Assembly (NCBI RefSeq): GCF_001263795.1
Contig: NZ_LHUR01000031.1
Span: 62,001 to 126,000 of the forward strand
From: Clostridium homopropionicum DSM 5847
GTDB lineage: Bacteria > Bacillota > Clostridia > Clostridiales > Clostridiaceae
Length of the DNA stretch: 64,000 nt
Direction: 5' to 3'
In this document: piece after piece, positions 8,376 to 17,689 of the stretch
Numbering within the stretch: the first letter of the stretch is position 1
Layout: each line of letters begins with the position of its first letter
Position numbers and translations under genes: made by a program
Notes under the pieces: generated by a model
What the model saw: only the letters and a program-made list of their open reading frames with translations
Told to the model about the DNA's origin: nothing
The model's database searches: none

Positions 8376-9599
8376 ATGGAATATCAAGTAGAAAGAAGAT
8401 TTAAAAACCCTATTATTAGCGGTATTGTGGCAACAATTATTGCATTGTTAATTGCCTGCATTGGCTGGCCAATATGGGGACTAATCGCAAAAGCATTCAT
8501 AAGTAATTTAGCAAGTGTAGGCCTGGCACAAGTAGATGCTAAAGCAGCAAGTCAGTATATTAAAGATTTTACAGAAGGAACTTTCTTCTGGATGTCAATC
8601 AACTCTTGGGTTTGGTTTACTCTTATATTTGGCAACTACGGAAAATATGCAAAAACTAAAAAACAACCTATTGCTGGACTAAGATACACTATTTTAGCAT
8701 TCTTAGCTGGTGCATTAGGAATGATCGTTCTCATTGGCTTTATTGGAATCTGGTGGAAACCATTTAACTTAGCAACACTTTTTATGCCTAAGACTGCTGA
8801 AGAAGTTTTACTAGCTACAGAAGGATGGGCTGCAGGTAACTTCTATGCTGTACCAGTACTTATTTGTCAAATCCCTATTGTATCAATTTTTGGTAAGTGG
8901 CCTTTTGCTGGAAAGGTATCCGCTCCTTGGGATGGCTTCGGAGCTATGATGACTACTACAGCTATTGCAATAGTAGTTTGGCTTGCAATGGTTATCCCTA
9001 GCTTCTTAAAGTTCCAATTAGGTGCTGGAGAAGCTGCAACTATTACTCCAATGGGATCATGGCCATCAGTATTAGCATTCTGTCAAATTTTTATATTTCT
9101 TTTCTTATTTCCTGCAATAGGTGGAGAACAATATCCTTATAAGTTATTTACAGAAAAGCAACCTTGGAAAGGCTTAATTGGAATTATAATTGCATGGGCA
9201 GGAGCATTAGGAATAAGAGCCCTTTTAAGAATAGTACTTGCACCTTTAGATCTTCTTAACGGACAACCAGTAGATCTTGTTATTACTTCATTAGTTTTAT
9301 CAATTATTACTACAGCACTTTTATGGCATCATCAATTTTTCGATTATCCTGGCGAAGATTTAGTAAAGAGTTCAGCATCAAGATCCTTAATAAGACTTGC
9401 AATTGTAGTAGTGCTTGGAACAATTATGGGATTAATCTGGATGAAGACCTATAAACTACTTCCATTCGGAGCAAACAATATGGGACTTGGATATGCAACA
9501 CTAGGCTTAATTGCTGGACAATTTGTATTTATGATGCCGTTCTTATACTTAAATACTTTCTTTGATAAATGGCCTTTAATAAAGCAAATTAAAAAGTAA
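8376..9599 (+). CDS. multi-pass membrane protein, possible transporter
   Basis: A 407-aa very hydrophobic protein with about ten predicted membrane helices (first at residues 14-37, last near 375-398). It has a tryptophan-rich loop around residues 75-90 and a short basic C-terminus. I do not recognise the family; it lacks obvious ATP-binding or enzymatic motifs and does not look like AtoE. It is transcribed divergently from the orphan CoA-transferase subunit, with a sigma-54 promoter and shared activator sites. The inference is that it imports or exports the acid or metabolite handled by the CoA-transferases. The ribosome site is GAAAGGGG and the gene ends in a clear terminator. Confidence 0.75.
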   Translation: MEYQVERRFKNPIISGIVATIIALLIACIGWPIWGLIAKAFISNLASVGLAQVDAKAASQYIKDFTEGTFFWMSINSWVWFTLIFGNYGKYAKTKKQPIAGLRYTILAFLAGALGMIVLIGFIGIWWKPFNLATLFMPKTAEEVLLATEGWAAGNFYAVPVLICQIPIVSIFGKWPFAGKVSAPWDGFGAMMTTTAIAIVVWLAMVIPSFLKFQLGAGEAATITPMGSWPSVLAFCQIFIFLFLFPAIGGEQYPYKLFTEKQPWKGLIGIIIAWAGALGIRALLRIVLAPLDLLNGQPVDLVITSLVLSIITTALLWHHQFFDYPGEDLVKSSASRSLIRLAIVVVLGTIMGLIWMKTYKLLPFGANNMGLGYATLGLIAGQFVFMMPFLYLNTFFDKWPLIKQIKK

Positions 9600-9656
9600 T
9601 TCATTTTATCAATAAATAGTAGTCTTATAAACAGCAGATGATTTTCTTTACACACA

Positions 9657-9687
9657 AAAATGCCACCAGCTAAGCTGATGGCATTTT
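9657..9687 (+). terminator. rho-independent terminator
   Basis: AAAATGCCACCAGC, loop TAA, then GCTGATGGCATTTT: a strong stem with one mismatch ending in a T-run, 58 bases after the membrane protein gene. Confidence 0.8.
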
Positions 9688-9878
9688 AATTCTTACATTC
9701 CTTCTTATATATAGTCCCCACATATTTTTTAGCAACCCCAAATACTTCTTATCTCTATACTATTCCCCCAAATGATCCGCAATAGTTCTAAAACTATCTT
9801 CATATTAAGCTAACCACTTATCTCAACATGCCATATCCCTGTATAAGCATTTTATATGCTTAATGTATGTTTATAAGT

Positions 9879-9917
9879 ACTATAAAACTCCATGTTCCGT
9901 TCATGGAGTTTTATAGT
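9879..9917. other. perfect 16-bp hairpin in convergent gap
   Basis: ACTATAAAACTCCATG and its exact complement flank a 7-base loop. The 435-base gap 9600-10034 between convergent genes holds only this and the terminator at 9657-9687. It could terminate the CoA-transferase operon (T-rich arm, no following T-run) or be a small dispersed palindrome. Confidence 0.5.
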
Positions 9918-10034
9918 GTAGGTTTCAAATTTTTTAGGTAAAAGGTAATTTTATTTTTTAATATAATTTCTTATTTTCAAAGTCTCATATAAATACACAT
10001 CTTATAAATACAAGACTCTATTTTCTTATGATTA

Positions 10035-10688
10035 CTAAATATCCATTTCCTTAACATCACTTGGAATTATTAAATCTGCATCAGTACATTTTACAACATC
10101 TTCAACAGTTAATCCTGGCGCTACTTCCTTTAATACTAAGCCCTTATCTGTAACTTCCATAACAGCTTTTTCTGTTACTATAAGATCAACACACTTTGCA
10201 GCAGATAAAGGCAAAGAACATTTCTTTAGAACCTTTGAGTTACCTTTTTTGTCAGTATGATTTAATGCAGCTACTACCCGCTTTGCTCCTACTAGAAGGT
10301 CCATAGCACCTCCCATACCTGGTGCAAAAGCTCCTGGTATCTTCCAGTTAGCTATATTTCCTTCTTGGTCAACTTCCAAAGCACCTAAAGCAGTTATATC
10401 AACATGTCCACCTCTTATTATTGCAAAGGAAAGATCCATCTCAAATGTTGATGCTCCTGGCAATAACGTAATTGGTGCACCACCAGCGTTTGCTACATCT
10501 GGATCAGACTCTCCTCTTTTAGGAGTTGCTCCAAATCTCAAAGCACCATTTTCAGTCTGTAGTGTCATTGACATTCCTTCTGGTAAATAATTTGCTGCCA
10601 TAGTAGGCATACCGAATCCTAAATTAGCAACCATTCCATCTTTAAATTCTTTTGCTATTCTTCTTGCAATTATCTCTCTACTATCCAT
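10035..10688 (-). CDS. atoA: acetate/butyrate-acetoacetate CoA-transferase subunit B
   Basis: A 217-aa B subunit of a class I CoA-transferase. The catalytic glutamate motif is visible as QTENGALRFG, and GGHVDITALGALEVD and GAFAPGMGGAMDL are the conserved CoA-site and C-terminal blocks. With the A subunit 14 bases upstream it forms the heteromer that moves CoA between acetate or butyrate and acetoacetate, a cytoplasmic step of clostridial acid metabolism (called CtfB there). The start ATG follows GGGAGGTTAATAAA. The operon is driven from the sigma-54 promoter at 11561-11576, so it is probably substrate-induced and not constitutive. Confidence 0.95.
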   Translation of the reverse strand: MDSREIIARRIAKEFKDGMVANLGFGMPTMAANYLPEGMSMTLQTENGALRFGATPKRGESDPDVANAGGAPITLLPGASTFEMDLSFAIIRGGHVDITALGALEVDQEGNIANWKIPGAFAPGMGGAMDLLVGAKRVVAALNHTDKKGNSKVLKKCSLPLSAAKCVDLIVTEKAVMEVTDKGLVLKEVAPGLTVEDVVKCTDADLIIPSDVKEMDI

Positions 10689-10702
10689 TTTATTAACCTC
10701 CC

Positions 10703-11419
10703 TTATTTCATTTTCTTAGTTCTTACCCATAGATCTTCAAAATATTTCTTTCTTTCCTCATGAGAATCACCTTGAACTATTATGTCTACTAGAATTCCAG
10801 GTGTACCAACATTATCATATGGTATTTCACCAACTTCTACAATTTCATCCACTTCAGCTATTACTAAATCAGCTGCAAGTGCCATGATTGTATTTGTTCC
10901 TTTAGTTGTCCCATTATATACAATGTTTCCAAGCTTGTCAGCTTTACAACCTTTGATTATTGCAACATCTGCCTTTAATGGTGGGAATACTAAGTATTCT
11001 TTTCCATCTACTACAAGTTTATCTCTGCCATTTTCAACTTCAGTTCCAAGTCCAGTTGGAGTTACAACAGCGCCAAGTCCAGCTCCACCGGCTCTTATAC
11101 ATTCTACTACAGTACCCATTGGCATGAACTCTACTTCTAATGTACCTGCATTATATTGTTCTTGAATTTCAGGGCAAGTTCCAATATGTGAACCTACGAA
11201 TTTTTTTACTTGTTTATTTTTTACAAGTTTACCAATGTCATGAGTTTCTCCTGGATGAGCTGATACAGCTTGAATAAGTGTAAGATCTTTAACATTAGTA
11301 TTTGCTAATGCGTCGATCATCTTTAAAGGAGCTCCTACACCTAAAAAACCTGCTGTCATGATTTTCATACCATCTTTAATATTCTTTACTGCTTCTTCTA
11401 CTGTCTGAATATTAGCCAT
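10703..11419 (-). CDS. atoD: acetate/butyrate-acetoacetate CoA-transferase subunit A
   Basis: A 238-aa A subunit (AtoD/CtfA). It shows the glycine-rich CoA-binding segment GFLGVGAP, GSHIGTCPEI and the late VGTPGILVDIIVQG block. First gene of a two-gene operon with atoA; the ATG has GGAGGTG upstream. About 140 bases before the start lies a -24/-12 promoter, and about 250 bases before it a copy of the candidate activator site. It is a homologue of the unpaired A subunit at 7222-7935. Confidence 0.95.
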   Translation of the reverse strand: MANIQTVEEAVKNIKDGMKIMTAGFLGVGAPLKMIDALANTNVKDLTLIQAVSAHPGETHDIGKLVKNKQVKKFVGSHIGTCPEIQEQYNAGTLEVEFMPMGTVVECIRAGGAGLGAVVTPTGLGTEVENGRDKLVVDGKEYLVFPPLKADVAIIKGCKADKLGNIVYNGTTKGTNTIMALAADLVIAEVDEIVEVGEIPYDNVGTPGILVDIIVQGDSHEERKKYFEDLWVRTKKMK

Positions 11420-11560
11420 TTTTAATACACCTCCGAAAAAATTTTTACACTATGGGTAAATTTACTATTGGAATAGATTCAATAGGAACCCTCACCCTTT
11501 TAAATTGAATTTTGACAGTCCTTTATTGAATTTCTATTCCCTCTACCTGATATACTTATA

Positions 11561-11576
11561 TGCACTTTGCATGCCA
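11561..11576 (-). promoter_or_regulatory. sigma-54 (-24/-12) promoter for atoDA
   Basis: Minus-strand TGGCATGCAAAGTGCA: GG and GC are at the correct distance. It matches the element at 8048-8063 at 15 of 16 positions although the surrounding DNA differs. Confidence 0.78.
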
Positions 11577-11669
11577 ACTTTTTCATTTACCTTCGAAGGC
11601 TCATTTTTCTTAGCTTAACCTTTAATTGACTATTTCTCCGTTTAATTTAAACTGTTCTAGTTTTTTTTA

Positions 11670-11680
11670 AAAGTGTGCTA
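11670..11680. promoter_or_regulatory. candidate activator site AAAGTGTGCTA
   Basis: Fourth copy of the AAAGTGTGCTA word, about 95 bases upstream of the atoDA -24/-12 promoter, a usual distance for an enhancer-binding protein. Confidence 0.6.
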
Positions 11681-11751
11681 TTTTTTGAATAATCACCTGG
11701 TTTTACTTTTACAATTAGTCTTAATGTCTTCATTATTTAAAACAAAATAAA

Positions 11752-11797
11752 AATATCTAGATATTTAACGGTATAAACCGTCTCTTATCTAGATATT
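11752..11797 (-). terminator. terminator of the regulator gene
   Basis: AATATCTAGATA and TATCTAGATATT form a long outer stem with an inner ACGGT/ACCGT stem, followed on the minus strand by a T-rich tract. It lies directly after the stop of the sigma-54 activator gene. Confidence 0.7.
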
Positions 11798-11802
11798 CTT
11801 AT

Positions 11803-13155
11803 TTATAAATTATATTTTTTCATTTTATAATATAAGTTACTTCTTGAAATTCCAAGAGCGTCTGCAACCTTAATTTTATTTCCACCATAATTTTTCATAG
11901 CTTTAATAATTCTATCTTTTTCTACTTCGTCTGTAAGCGATTTTAAATCATCTTTATCAACGTTAATCTTAGTATCTACTTGATTCAATATAAAATATTC
12001 TCTTAAATCTTTATCAGTTAAACTGCCTTCTGAAAAACTTATTACCATTTGAAGTACATTTAAAAGTTCTCTTACATTTCCAAGCCAATTATAATCCATT
12101 AATGCTTTTATGAATGATGGTTCAACAGATGGGATCTCCTTTCCCATTTCTCCAGCAAGTTCCTCAATAATAGGCTCTATTAAAATAGGTATGTCCTCCT
12201 TACGCTCTCTTAAAGGTGGAACAGTAATTGGTATAACATGTAATCTAAAAAATAAGTCCTGTCTAAATTTATTTTGTTTTACTAGTTCAAATAGATTTGC
12301 GTGAGTGGCAGCAATAATTCTTACATCAATAGGTATTGGGTAGGAACCACCTATTCTTTCAATTTCTCTTTCTTGAAGAACTCTAAGAATTTTTGCCTGA
12401 AGTTCTAAAGGCATATCTCCAATTTCATCTAAAAATATCGTCCCATTATTTGCTTGCAGGAATTTACCCTTTGAACCTCCTTTTAAAGCTCCGGTAAAAG
12501 CTCCTTCTTCATATCCAAAAAGCTCGGATTCCAATAAATTACTCGGTATAGCAGCACAGTTAATTCTAACGAAAGGTTGGTGTCTTCTGCTACTCAGGGC
12601 TGTGATGGAATGCGCTACCAATTCCTTTCCTGTGCCTGTTTCACCCATAATCAAAACAGTGGCATTAGTTTTTGCAGCTGCTAGTATTCTCTTTTTCAAA
12701 AGTATGATTTGCTTACTTTCTCCAAGAATATTATCAATATTATATTTTGTTACGTATTTAGAATTATTTTTACCAGATGCAGGAAGCATTCTTTCTGAAT
12801 CAATATCCAAATTATTTATTATGGTCCTAAGATTTAAAAAGCCAACTACATTTTTATTGCTATTTATTACTGGTAATACATAGGCATCTGACCTTATTTT
12901 TTTTATATCTCTAATATCACTATTTTCTTCAATAGCTTCAATTCTTATTACCAGTCCTTCTATAGTACAATTGTCTCCTTCTGCCAGGCATCTAACTAAT
13001 GCTCTAGGATCAATTATACCAATATATTTTCCTGCTAAATCTAAGGCTGCAATAAACGTTCTATTGTTATCTGTCATCTTTTTCACTACAGTTATTACTG
13101 CATCTCCAAGGGAGCACACTTCAAAAGAAGTATGCATAATTTGTTTTATCTTCAT
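11803..13155 (-). CDS. sigma-54-dependent activator with CBS domains
   Basis: A 450-aa enhancer-binding protein. Residues 1-120 form a CBS pair (opening [18 protein letters not shown]; second repeat [16 protein letters not shown]). An AAA+ core follows with Walker A GETGTGKE, the sigma-54-contacting loop GAFTGA, Walker [11 protein letters not shown] and the arginine-finger region FRQDLFFRL. It ends in a Fis-type helix-turn-helix ([19 protein letters not shown]). CBS pairs bind adenosine nucleotides or related ligands, so the input may be an energy or metabolite signal; clostridial PrdR has a similar layout. Most likely it drives the three nearby -24/-12 promoters. It is 42 bases downstream of the Cache-HAMP gene and probably co-transcribed with it. 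Confidence 0.93.
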   Translation of the reverse strand: MKIKQIMHTSFEVCSLGDAVITVVKKMTDNNRTFIAALDLAGKYIGIIDPRALVRCLAEGDNCTIEGLVIRIEAIEENSDIRDIKKIRSDAYVLPVINSNKNVVGFLNLRTIINNLDIDSERMLPASGKNNSKYVTKYNIDNILGESKQIILLKKRILAAAKTNATVLIMGETGTGKELVAHSITALSSRRHQPFVRINCAAIPSNLLESELFGYEEGAFTGALKGGSKGKFLQANNGTIFLDEIGDMPLELQAKILRVLQEREIERIGGSYPIPIDVRIIAATHANLFELVKQNKFRQDLFFRLHVIPITVPPLRERKEDIPILIEPIIEELAGEMGKEIPSVEPSFIKALMDYNWLGNVRELLNVLQMVISFSEGSLTDKDLREYFILNQVDTKINVDKDDLKSLTDEVEKDRIIKAMKNYGGNKIKVADALGISRSNLYYKMKKYNL

Positions 13156-13197
13156 TGCAATCCCCCCTTTGATAAAACAGAAATCATGAAATCCCTT

Positions 13198-14862
13198 TTA
13201 TGATGGTAATCTTTTATCGTCATTAATCTTAAACATATTAGCTTGGTTATCTAGTTCCATAGCTATATTGTCTAAAATTTCTCCTGATGAGGAAATATTT
13301 TGTAGTAACAGCTTTAGTTTTTCAACTTCTACTTTTAAATTTGCCATCTTGTTCTCATAATTGCTTTGTATATTTAATATATCTGCATCTTTTGGTTGCT
13401 TGTCATTTGAAAAACAATCAAAAGCTATATTTTCAAGCTCATCTAGTTGAAGCTTAATATTTTCTAGACTTTCATATTTTTTATCAACTATTATATCTTC
13501 CATATCTACTCTTAGCTTATTTACCCATTGAAGTATACCCTCTAAATAATGATCCTTAAGTTCCATGTCTACAGCTTTGGAATCGCCTGGTTCAAAGAAC
13601 ATAGGTTTATAGCTTTGAATTGCTTCAACTCCACGTTCAATTCCAGTTAGTGAATCCATGGATTTAGAAATATCTACTTTAAGTATTTTAGAAGCTTCTT
13701 TTAAATTATTAGAATTAAACAATATCTTTCCAATGAGGATTGAAATATTATGAAGCATGTTATTAAAGGTAGTATTTAAAACTCCAAATTCATCATTATT
13801 AACATATCCTAATTTTGGTGATAAATCTCCTTCTTGAGTTTCCTTCATAACACCCACAAGTTCTTCTAGAGGTTTAGAGAAAGATTTTGATAATGCATAG
13901 GCTATTAAAAGAGCGACACCGATAACAGCAAGTAAAGTAAATAGAAATACTTTGTAAAGTTTTGTTCTATTCGCAAATATCTCTGCCACATTTCCTCCAG
14001 TAATAATATACCAGTCCCAAGGTTCATAATATGTATAATAAGCTATTTTATTCTGTCCATTAAAATTGTATCTAATTTTTCCTTCTTTGTTTTTGATAAT
14101 TTCCTTTATCCATGGGTAGTCCATTACATTTTGTCCATTCATATATGGATGAATTACTGTGTTCCCTACAGAATCCATTATGAAAACGTATCCACTATCT
14201 CCTATAGATATTTTCTTTATAGCATCAATAATTTCGTATTCTTTTTCACGTCTTCCAAGAACAAATACTCCAATAAGCTTTCCTTTTTTATCTAGTATAG
14301 GTCTATAGATAGTTGCCTGCCAAATTCCTTCAACGCTTGCTCTACCTAGAAACTGCTGTCCATTTATTATTTTATTATAAACTGGTCCGGAATTAAGAAT
14401 AGTTCCTACTATTCTAGAACCATCGTCTTTTCTTACATTTGTACTTACTCTTACAAATTCATTGTTGTGAAGCATAAATATAGTGGCCTGCAGATTTTCC
14501 TCACCACTTAATTCATCCACTAGAGTATGATCATTGGTTATTACTTGATCTCCTATGTACCATGTAGGCATACGATGCCCTGCTATATCAACCATATGAT
14601 CATAGTCAAAACGACTTTCTCCAAGAGAAGATAATTTATAAGTAAATGCTGCTGCTCCGCTTTCAAGCCATAAGGATACAATTTTATCCTGTGTACTAAC
14701 CATATTCTTAATACCAGTATTTATACTTGTAATCTTCTCTTCTGTTTGTTTAGAGATTTCATTTGAAATAGAATAGTAGCTAATTCCCCCAATTAAAATT
14801 AGTGGTATAACTGCAACTATTAAAAAGCATGTGAATAGCCGTGTCTTAATTGTAAACCGCAT
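13198..14862 (-). CDS. Cache-HAMP membrane sensor without output domain
   Basis: A 554-aa membrane receptor. There is a first membrane helix at residues 10-30 and a large extracellular Cache region to about residue 290 (WQATIYRPILDKKGKLIGVFVLGR and SIGDSGYVFIMDSVGNTVIHPY are typical). A second helix at 303-325 leads into a HAMP segment (KPLEELVGVMKETQEGDLSP). The cytoplasmic 180 residues are coiled coil but lack both the chemoreceptor hairpin-tip motif and any kinase, cyclase or GGDEF domain. It may be a decayed chemoreceptor or a sensor that acts by contact. Directly upstream of the CBS-AAA+ activator on the same strand, it is a candidate ligand input for that regulator. Confidence 0.88.
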   Translation of the reverse strand: MRFTIKTRLFTCFLIVAVIPLILIGGISYYSISNEISKQTEEKITSINTGIKNMVSTQDKIVSLWLESGAAAFTYKLSSLGESRFDYDHMVDIAGHRMPTWYIGDQVITNDHTLVDELSGEENLQATIFMLHNNEFVRVSTNVRKDDGSRIVGTILNSGPVYNKIINGQQFLGRASVEGIWQATIYRPILDKKGKLIGVFVLGRREKEYEIIDAIKKISIGDSGYVFIMDSVGNTVIHPYMNGQNVMDYPWIKEIIKNKEGKIRYNFNGQNKIAYYTYYEPWDWYIITGGNVAEIFANRTKLYKVFLFTLLAVIGVALLIAYALSKSFSKPLEELVGVMKETQEGDLSPKLGYVNNDEFGVLNTTFNNMLHNISILIGKILFNSNNLKEASKILKVDISKSMDSLTGIERGVEAIQSYKPMFFEPGDSKAVDMELKDHYLEGILQWVNKLRVDMEDIIVDKKYESLENIKLQLDELENIAFDCFSNDKQPKDADILNIQSNYENKMANLKVEVEKLKLLLQNISSSGEILDNIAMELDNQANMFKINDDKRLPS

Positions 14863-15070
14863 TAGACCCTCCCCCTTTGTTTAAGTATTTATAGATAAAT
14901 TATACTTTGTCTAGGTCCATTTTAATAGATGTATTTTTTGTATAATAATTATTTGCAGCTATATATTATATAACAGTTCTTGTGAATATCAAAAACAATA
15001 TTTACCTTCTATTTACTTTGCTTATATAATTGTACGTTTTAGTAATAAATTAAGTATCCCATTTAAACTG

Positions 15071-15100
15071 TTGATAGTGATAATATGATTCTTGTATAAT
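15071..15100 (+). promoter_or_regulatory. probable promoter of YceG-TelA operon
   Basis: TTGATA at 15071-15076 and TATAAT at 15095-15100 with an 18-base spacer, 66 bases before the start codon. The rest of the 303-base gap 14863-15165 holds only the AT-rich upstream region of the divergent Cache gene. A possible 7-codon leader frame starts at 15156 behind AAGGTGAAAG. Confidence 0.5.
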
Positions 15101-15165
15101 ATAAAGTGTATAAATAGATTAGTAATATGCTTAGATATTTAAGGTGAAAGTAGGCATGATGATAA

Positions 15166-17673
15166 ATGATAAGTGTTAGAAAACATATAAATTCCTCACT
15201 TAAAACTTCTAACAATGTCTTTCAAGATATATTTACTCCCATAAATCAAAGGCTTGGCTTCATTAATGGTCCTAGCCCTATTGTTCCTATCTATTTTTAT
15301 AGATTTGTGGGTATGGGAAATAATGAGGCAAGCTATTACGAAGAATTAAGAAATTTAGATGAAAATTTATTATATTTTAATAATCTATATTTTAAATTTA
15401 TTTCTGAGATTCCTCTAGATAACGATCCTTCTTTAGTTGATAAAATACAATTTGTATGGAATCGCAGTCACTTAGATCCTTTTGATAATAGCAAAATAGA
15501 AATCTTAATTTCTCTTTTAGCAGGTAATGGATGTTTCCCTTTGGCAAATAATTCTTTACTTTCCTCATCCATTGAGGAATCCTTCAGCAATACTTTAAGC
15601 CTCTATATTAAGAAAGAACCAAATGTAAATCTAACTAAAGTAAAAAACTTTACTTTAAAACTTGTAAATTGGATAAATGTATTTCTTCCAAAATTGCTTA
15701 AGGATTTTAATCTTAAGGTAGAAAACGGTGTAGATATAATAAATCCAAAGATACTCTATTTAGGGGATATAAAAAAGCATGAAGTATATTTTCTAATTTT
15801 CTTATCAAGAATAGGTTGTGATGTTTTATATATAAACTCTCCAAATGATGGGGACTTTTCTATAATCGATAAAGAATGTTGCTATTCCAATTGTAAGGTA
15901 GCAGGCACCGGAGTATTGGGAAATCTAAATATTGACAAGCTAAACCTCCGGTGCCTAAACCTCCGGTGCCTGCCACCGGAGAAATCAGAGAAGTCTGAGA
16001 AATCACAAAAGGATTTTTCTTCTCCATTAGTACTTGAGAATGCTATTAAATCTATATATAAGACTTCTAATGATATATTAAAGGATTTTATACTCCCGTT
16101 AAACAAAAGAAGTGGTTTTGTTGGGAAACCTATGCCTTTAATTCCAGTTTACTTTTATAGATATATTGGAATCAAAGCATCAGAAGAAGAATATTATAAT
16201 GATTTATACAAACTGAATTTACAATTACAAAAATATGGACCCTTATACTTGAAATTTACTAATGACATTCCTGTAGAAACTAATGCTGAATTGATTATTA
16301 AAACATCAGAAATTTGGAGGACTGTCCCCGAAAAACCTGCTAAAAACGCTATTGTTAATATGCTAATAGACTGCAAAGTCTTTCCAGACCTTAGGGAAGA
16401 AATTATTAATTCCTCAATTATAAATAGTTTTTCTAAAATATTAGAGCTCTATATAGCAAAAGAATTAGGAGTCAACAACTCTAAAATTAAAAACTTCACT
16501 TTGAAGATTCTTATTTGGCTATATAAATATATACCTAATTTATTTAAAAAGTTTGATTACCTTAAAAACTCCAATGATGAAATATTCAATCCAAAAATTT
16601 TATATTATGGAGATATAAAAAAACATGAAGCATACTTTTTAATTTTTCTTTCTTTAATGGGCTGCGATATATTATATATAAATTCAAAAGAGGATAAAAT
16701 CTTTGAGGAAATTGACAAGGAAGAGACTTTTTCAAGATTGCTTTCGTTACCACAAGTATCTGAACTAAAAGAGTTTCCTTCCGAGGAAATCATTGTACGA
16801 CATGAAACCGCTGCCTTTAAAGCTCATAGAGAAATTGGTGATATTCTATATGATGAAAATGACGGTATTTATAGACCTTGGCAATTTGAAGCATATAAAA
16901 CTCATCCTCTTACTTTAAAAACTACTTATGATGAATTAAAACTTCTTTGGAAAGAGGAAGCTAGAATGCGTCCAGGATTTAAAGTAGAAGCAGGAACAGT
17001 TTATATTCCAAATCTCTTTGCAAAAATAAGCGGTACTTTTAATGATTTAAACCAATATTGGAATGACTTTAAAGATTTTAAGAATGTAGAAGATTTATTA
17101 TTTATTTCTGATATACCTTATATTTTAGATAATAATTACTCAAGATATGATTTATACAGCTTAGAATATTGCTTTAAGAACGGAATGGTTGATAAAGAAA
17201 GTCTATTAAGTAACAGACTTTATAAGTTTTCTTATTTAAAAACCCCTCTTCAGAATGGTATAATAGATAAGATAAATCAACTACTAAAATTATCTATATT
17301 TAAGAATAAAATGGAAACGGAATTTAAGCTTAAAATTCTTATGACTGTTCTATCATTAAATGAAAATATATTAAAACTAATTCAAAAATTTGATTATCCA
17401 TTTAAAATACCTAAAATTTTAATTTATGATAATGATAAAGATATTTTTAGTGATTCAGATTCAATTGTTGTAGCTTTTCTAAGCTTAATGGGCTTTGATA
17501 TAGCAATATTCACTCCTACAGGCTATAACAATATTGAGCAAAAGATTCAAGATACCTACTACGACACACACAAGCTAGAGAATGTTAATTTTGATCTTCA
17601 GATACCTAATTTAAATTCTATTCGCAAAAATAAAGAAAAGTCCGGTTCATTCTGGTCTAATCTTTTTAAATAA
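15166..17673 (+). CDS. YceG-like component of TelA/Ter biosynthetic module, triplicated repeat
   Basis: An 835-aa protein of the YceG_bac type, the usual upstream partner of TelA. It has three repeat units of about 275 residues. The landmark NPKILYLGDIKKHE...FLSRIGCDVLYINS (about residue 195) returns as NPKILYYGDIKKHE...FLSLMGCDILYINS (about 475) and, weakened, as IPKILIYDNDKD...FLSLMGFDIAIFTP (about 747). As I recall, Bacillus YceG is about 540 aa with two units, so this one looks like a duplication of the first. Residues 247-272 are a GC-rich palindromic repeat insertion between units 1 and 2. The start is uncertain: the best purine-rich site fits the out-of-frame ATG at 15156. Biochemical role unknown. 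Confidence 0.82.
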   Translation: MISVRKHINSSLKTSNNVFQDIFTPINQRLGFINGPSPIVPIYFYRFVGMGNNEASYYEELRNLDENLLYFNNLYFKFISEIPLDNDPSLVDKIQFVWNRSHLDPFDNSKIEILISLLAGNGCFPLANNSLLSSSIEESFSNTLSLYIKKEPNVNLTKVKNFTLKLVNWINVFLPKLLKDFNLKVENGVDIINPKILYLGDIKKHEVYFLIFLSRIGCDVLYINSPNDGDFSIIDKECCYSNCKVAGTGVLGNLNIDKLNLRCLNLRCLPPEKSEKSEKSQKDFSSPLVLENAIKSIYKTSNDILKDFILPLNKRSGFVGKPMPLIPVYFYRYIGIKASEEEYYNDLYKLNLQLQKYGPLYLKFTNDIPVETNAELIIKTSEIWRTVPEKPAKNAIVNMLIDCKVFPDLREEIINSSIINSFSKILELYIAKELGVNNSKIKNFTLKILIWLYKYIPNLFKKFDYLKNSNDEIFNPKILYYGDIKKHEAYFLIFLSLMGCDILYINSKEDKIFEEIDKEETFSRLLSLPQVSELKEFPSEEIIVRHETAAFKAHREIGDILYDENDGIYRPWQFEAYKTHPLTLKTTYDELKLLWKEEARMRPGFKVEAGTVYIPNLFAKISGTFNDLNQYWNDFKDFKNVEDLLFISDIPYILDNNYSRYDLYSLEYCFKNGMVDKESLLSNRLYKFSYLKTPLQNGIIDKINQLLKLSIFKNKMETEFKLKILMTVLSLNENILKLIQKFDYPFKIPKILIYDNDKDIFSDSDSIVVAFLSLMGFDIAIFTPTGYNNIEQKIQDTYYDTHKLENVNFDLQIPNLNSIRKNKEKSGSFWSNLFK
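15904..15981. repeat. intragenic palindromic array of GGCACCGGAG units
   Basis: GGCACCGGAG at 15904-15913 is followed by its complement CTCCGGTGCC at 15946-15955 and 15961-15970, then by a variant GCCACCGGAG ending at 15981. The two middle copies sit in a perfect 15-base tandem repeat (TAAACCTCCGGTGCC), five codons long, so the reading frame survives and encodes LNLRC twice. A 9-base EKS-type tandem follows. GC content is far above the rest of the gene. Confidence 0.85.
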
Positions 17674-17689
17674 GAGGGAGGAAATTTCT

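Noticed and set aside
9879-9917. 16-bp hairpin taken as a second terminator for the membrane gene
   Set aside because: It lies 280 bases after the gene, and a good terminator precedes it; kept only as an unassigned hairpin.
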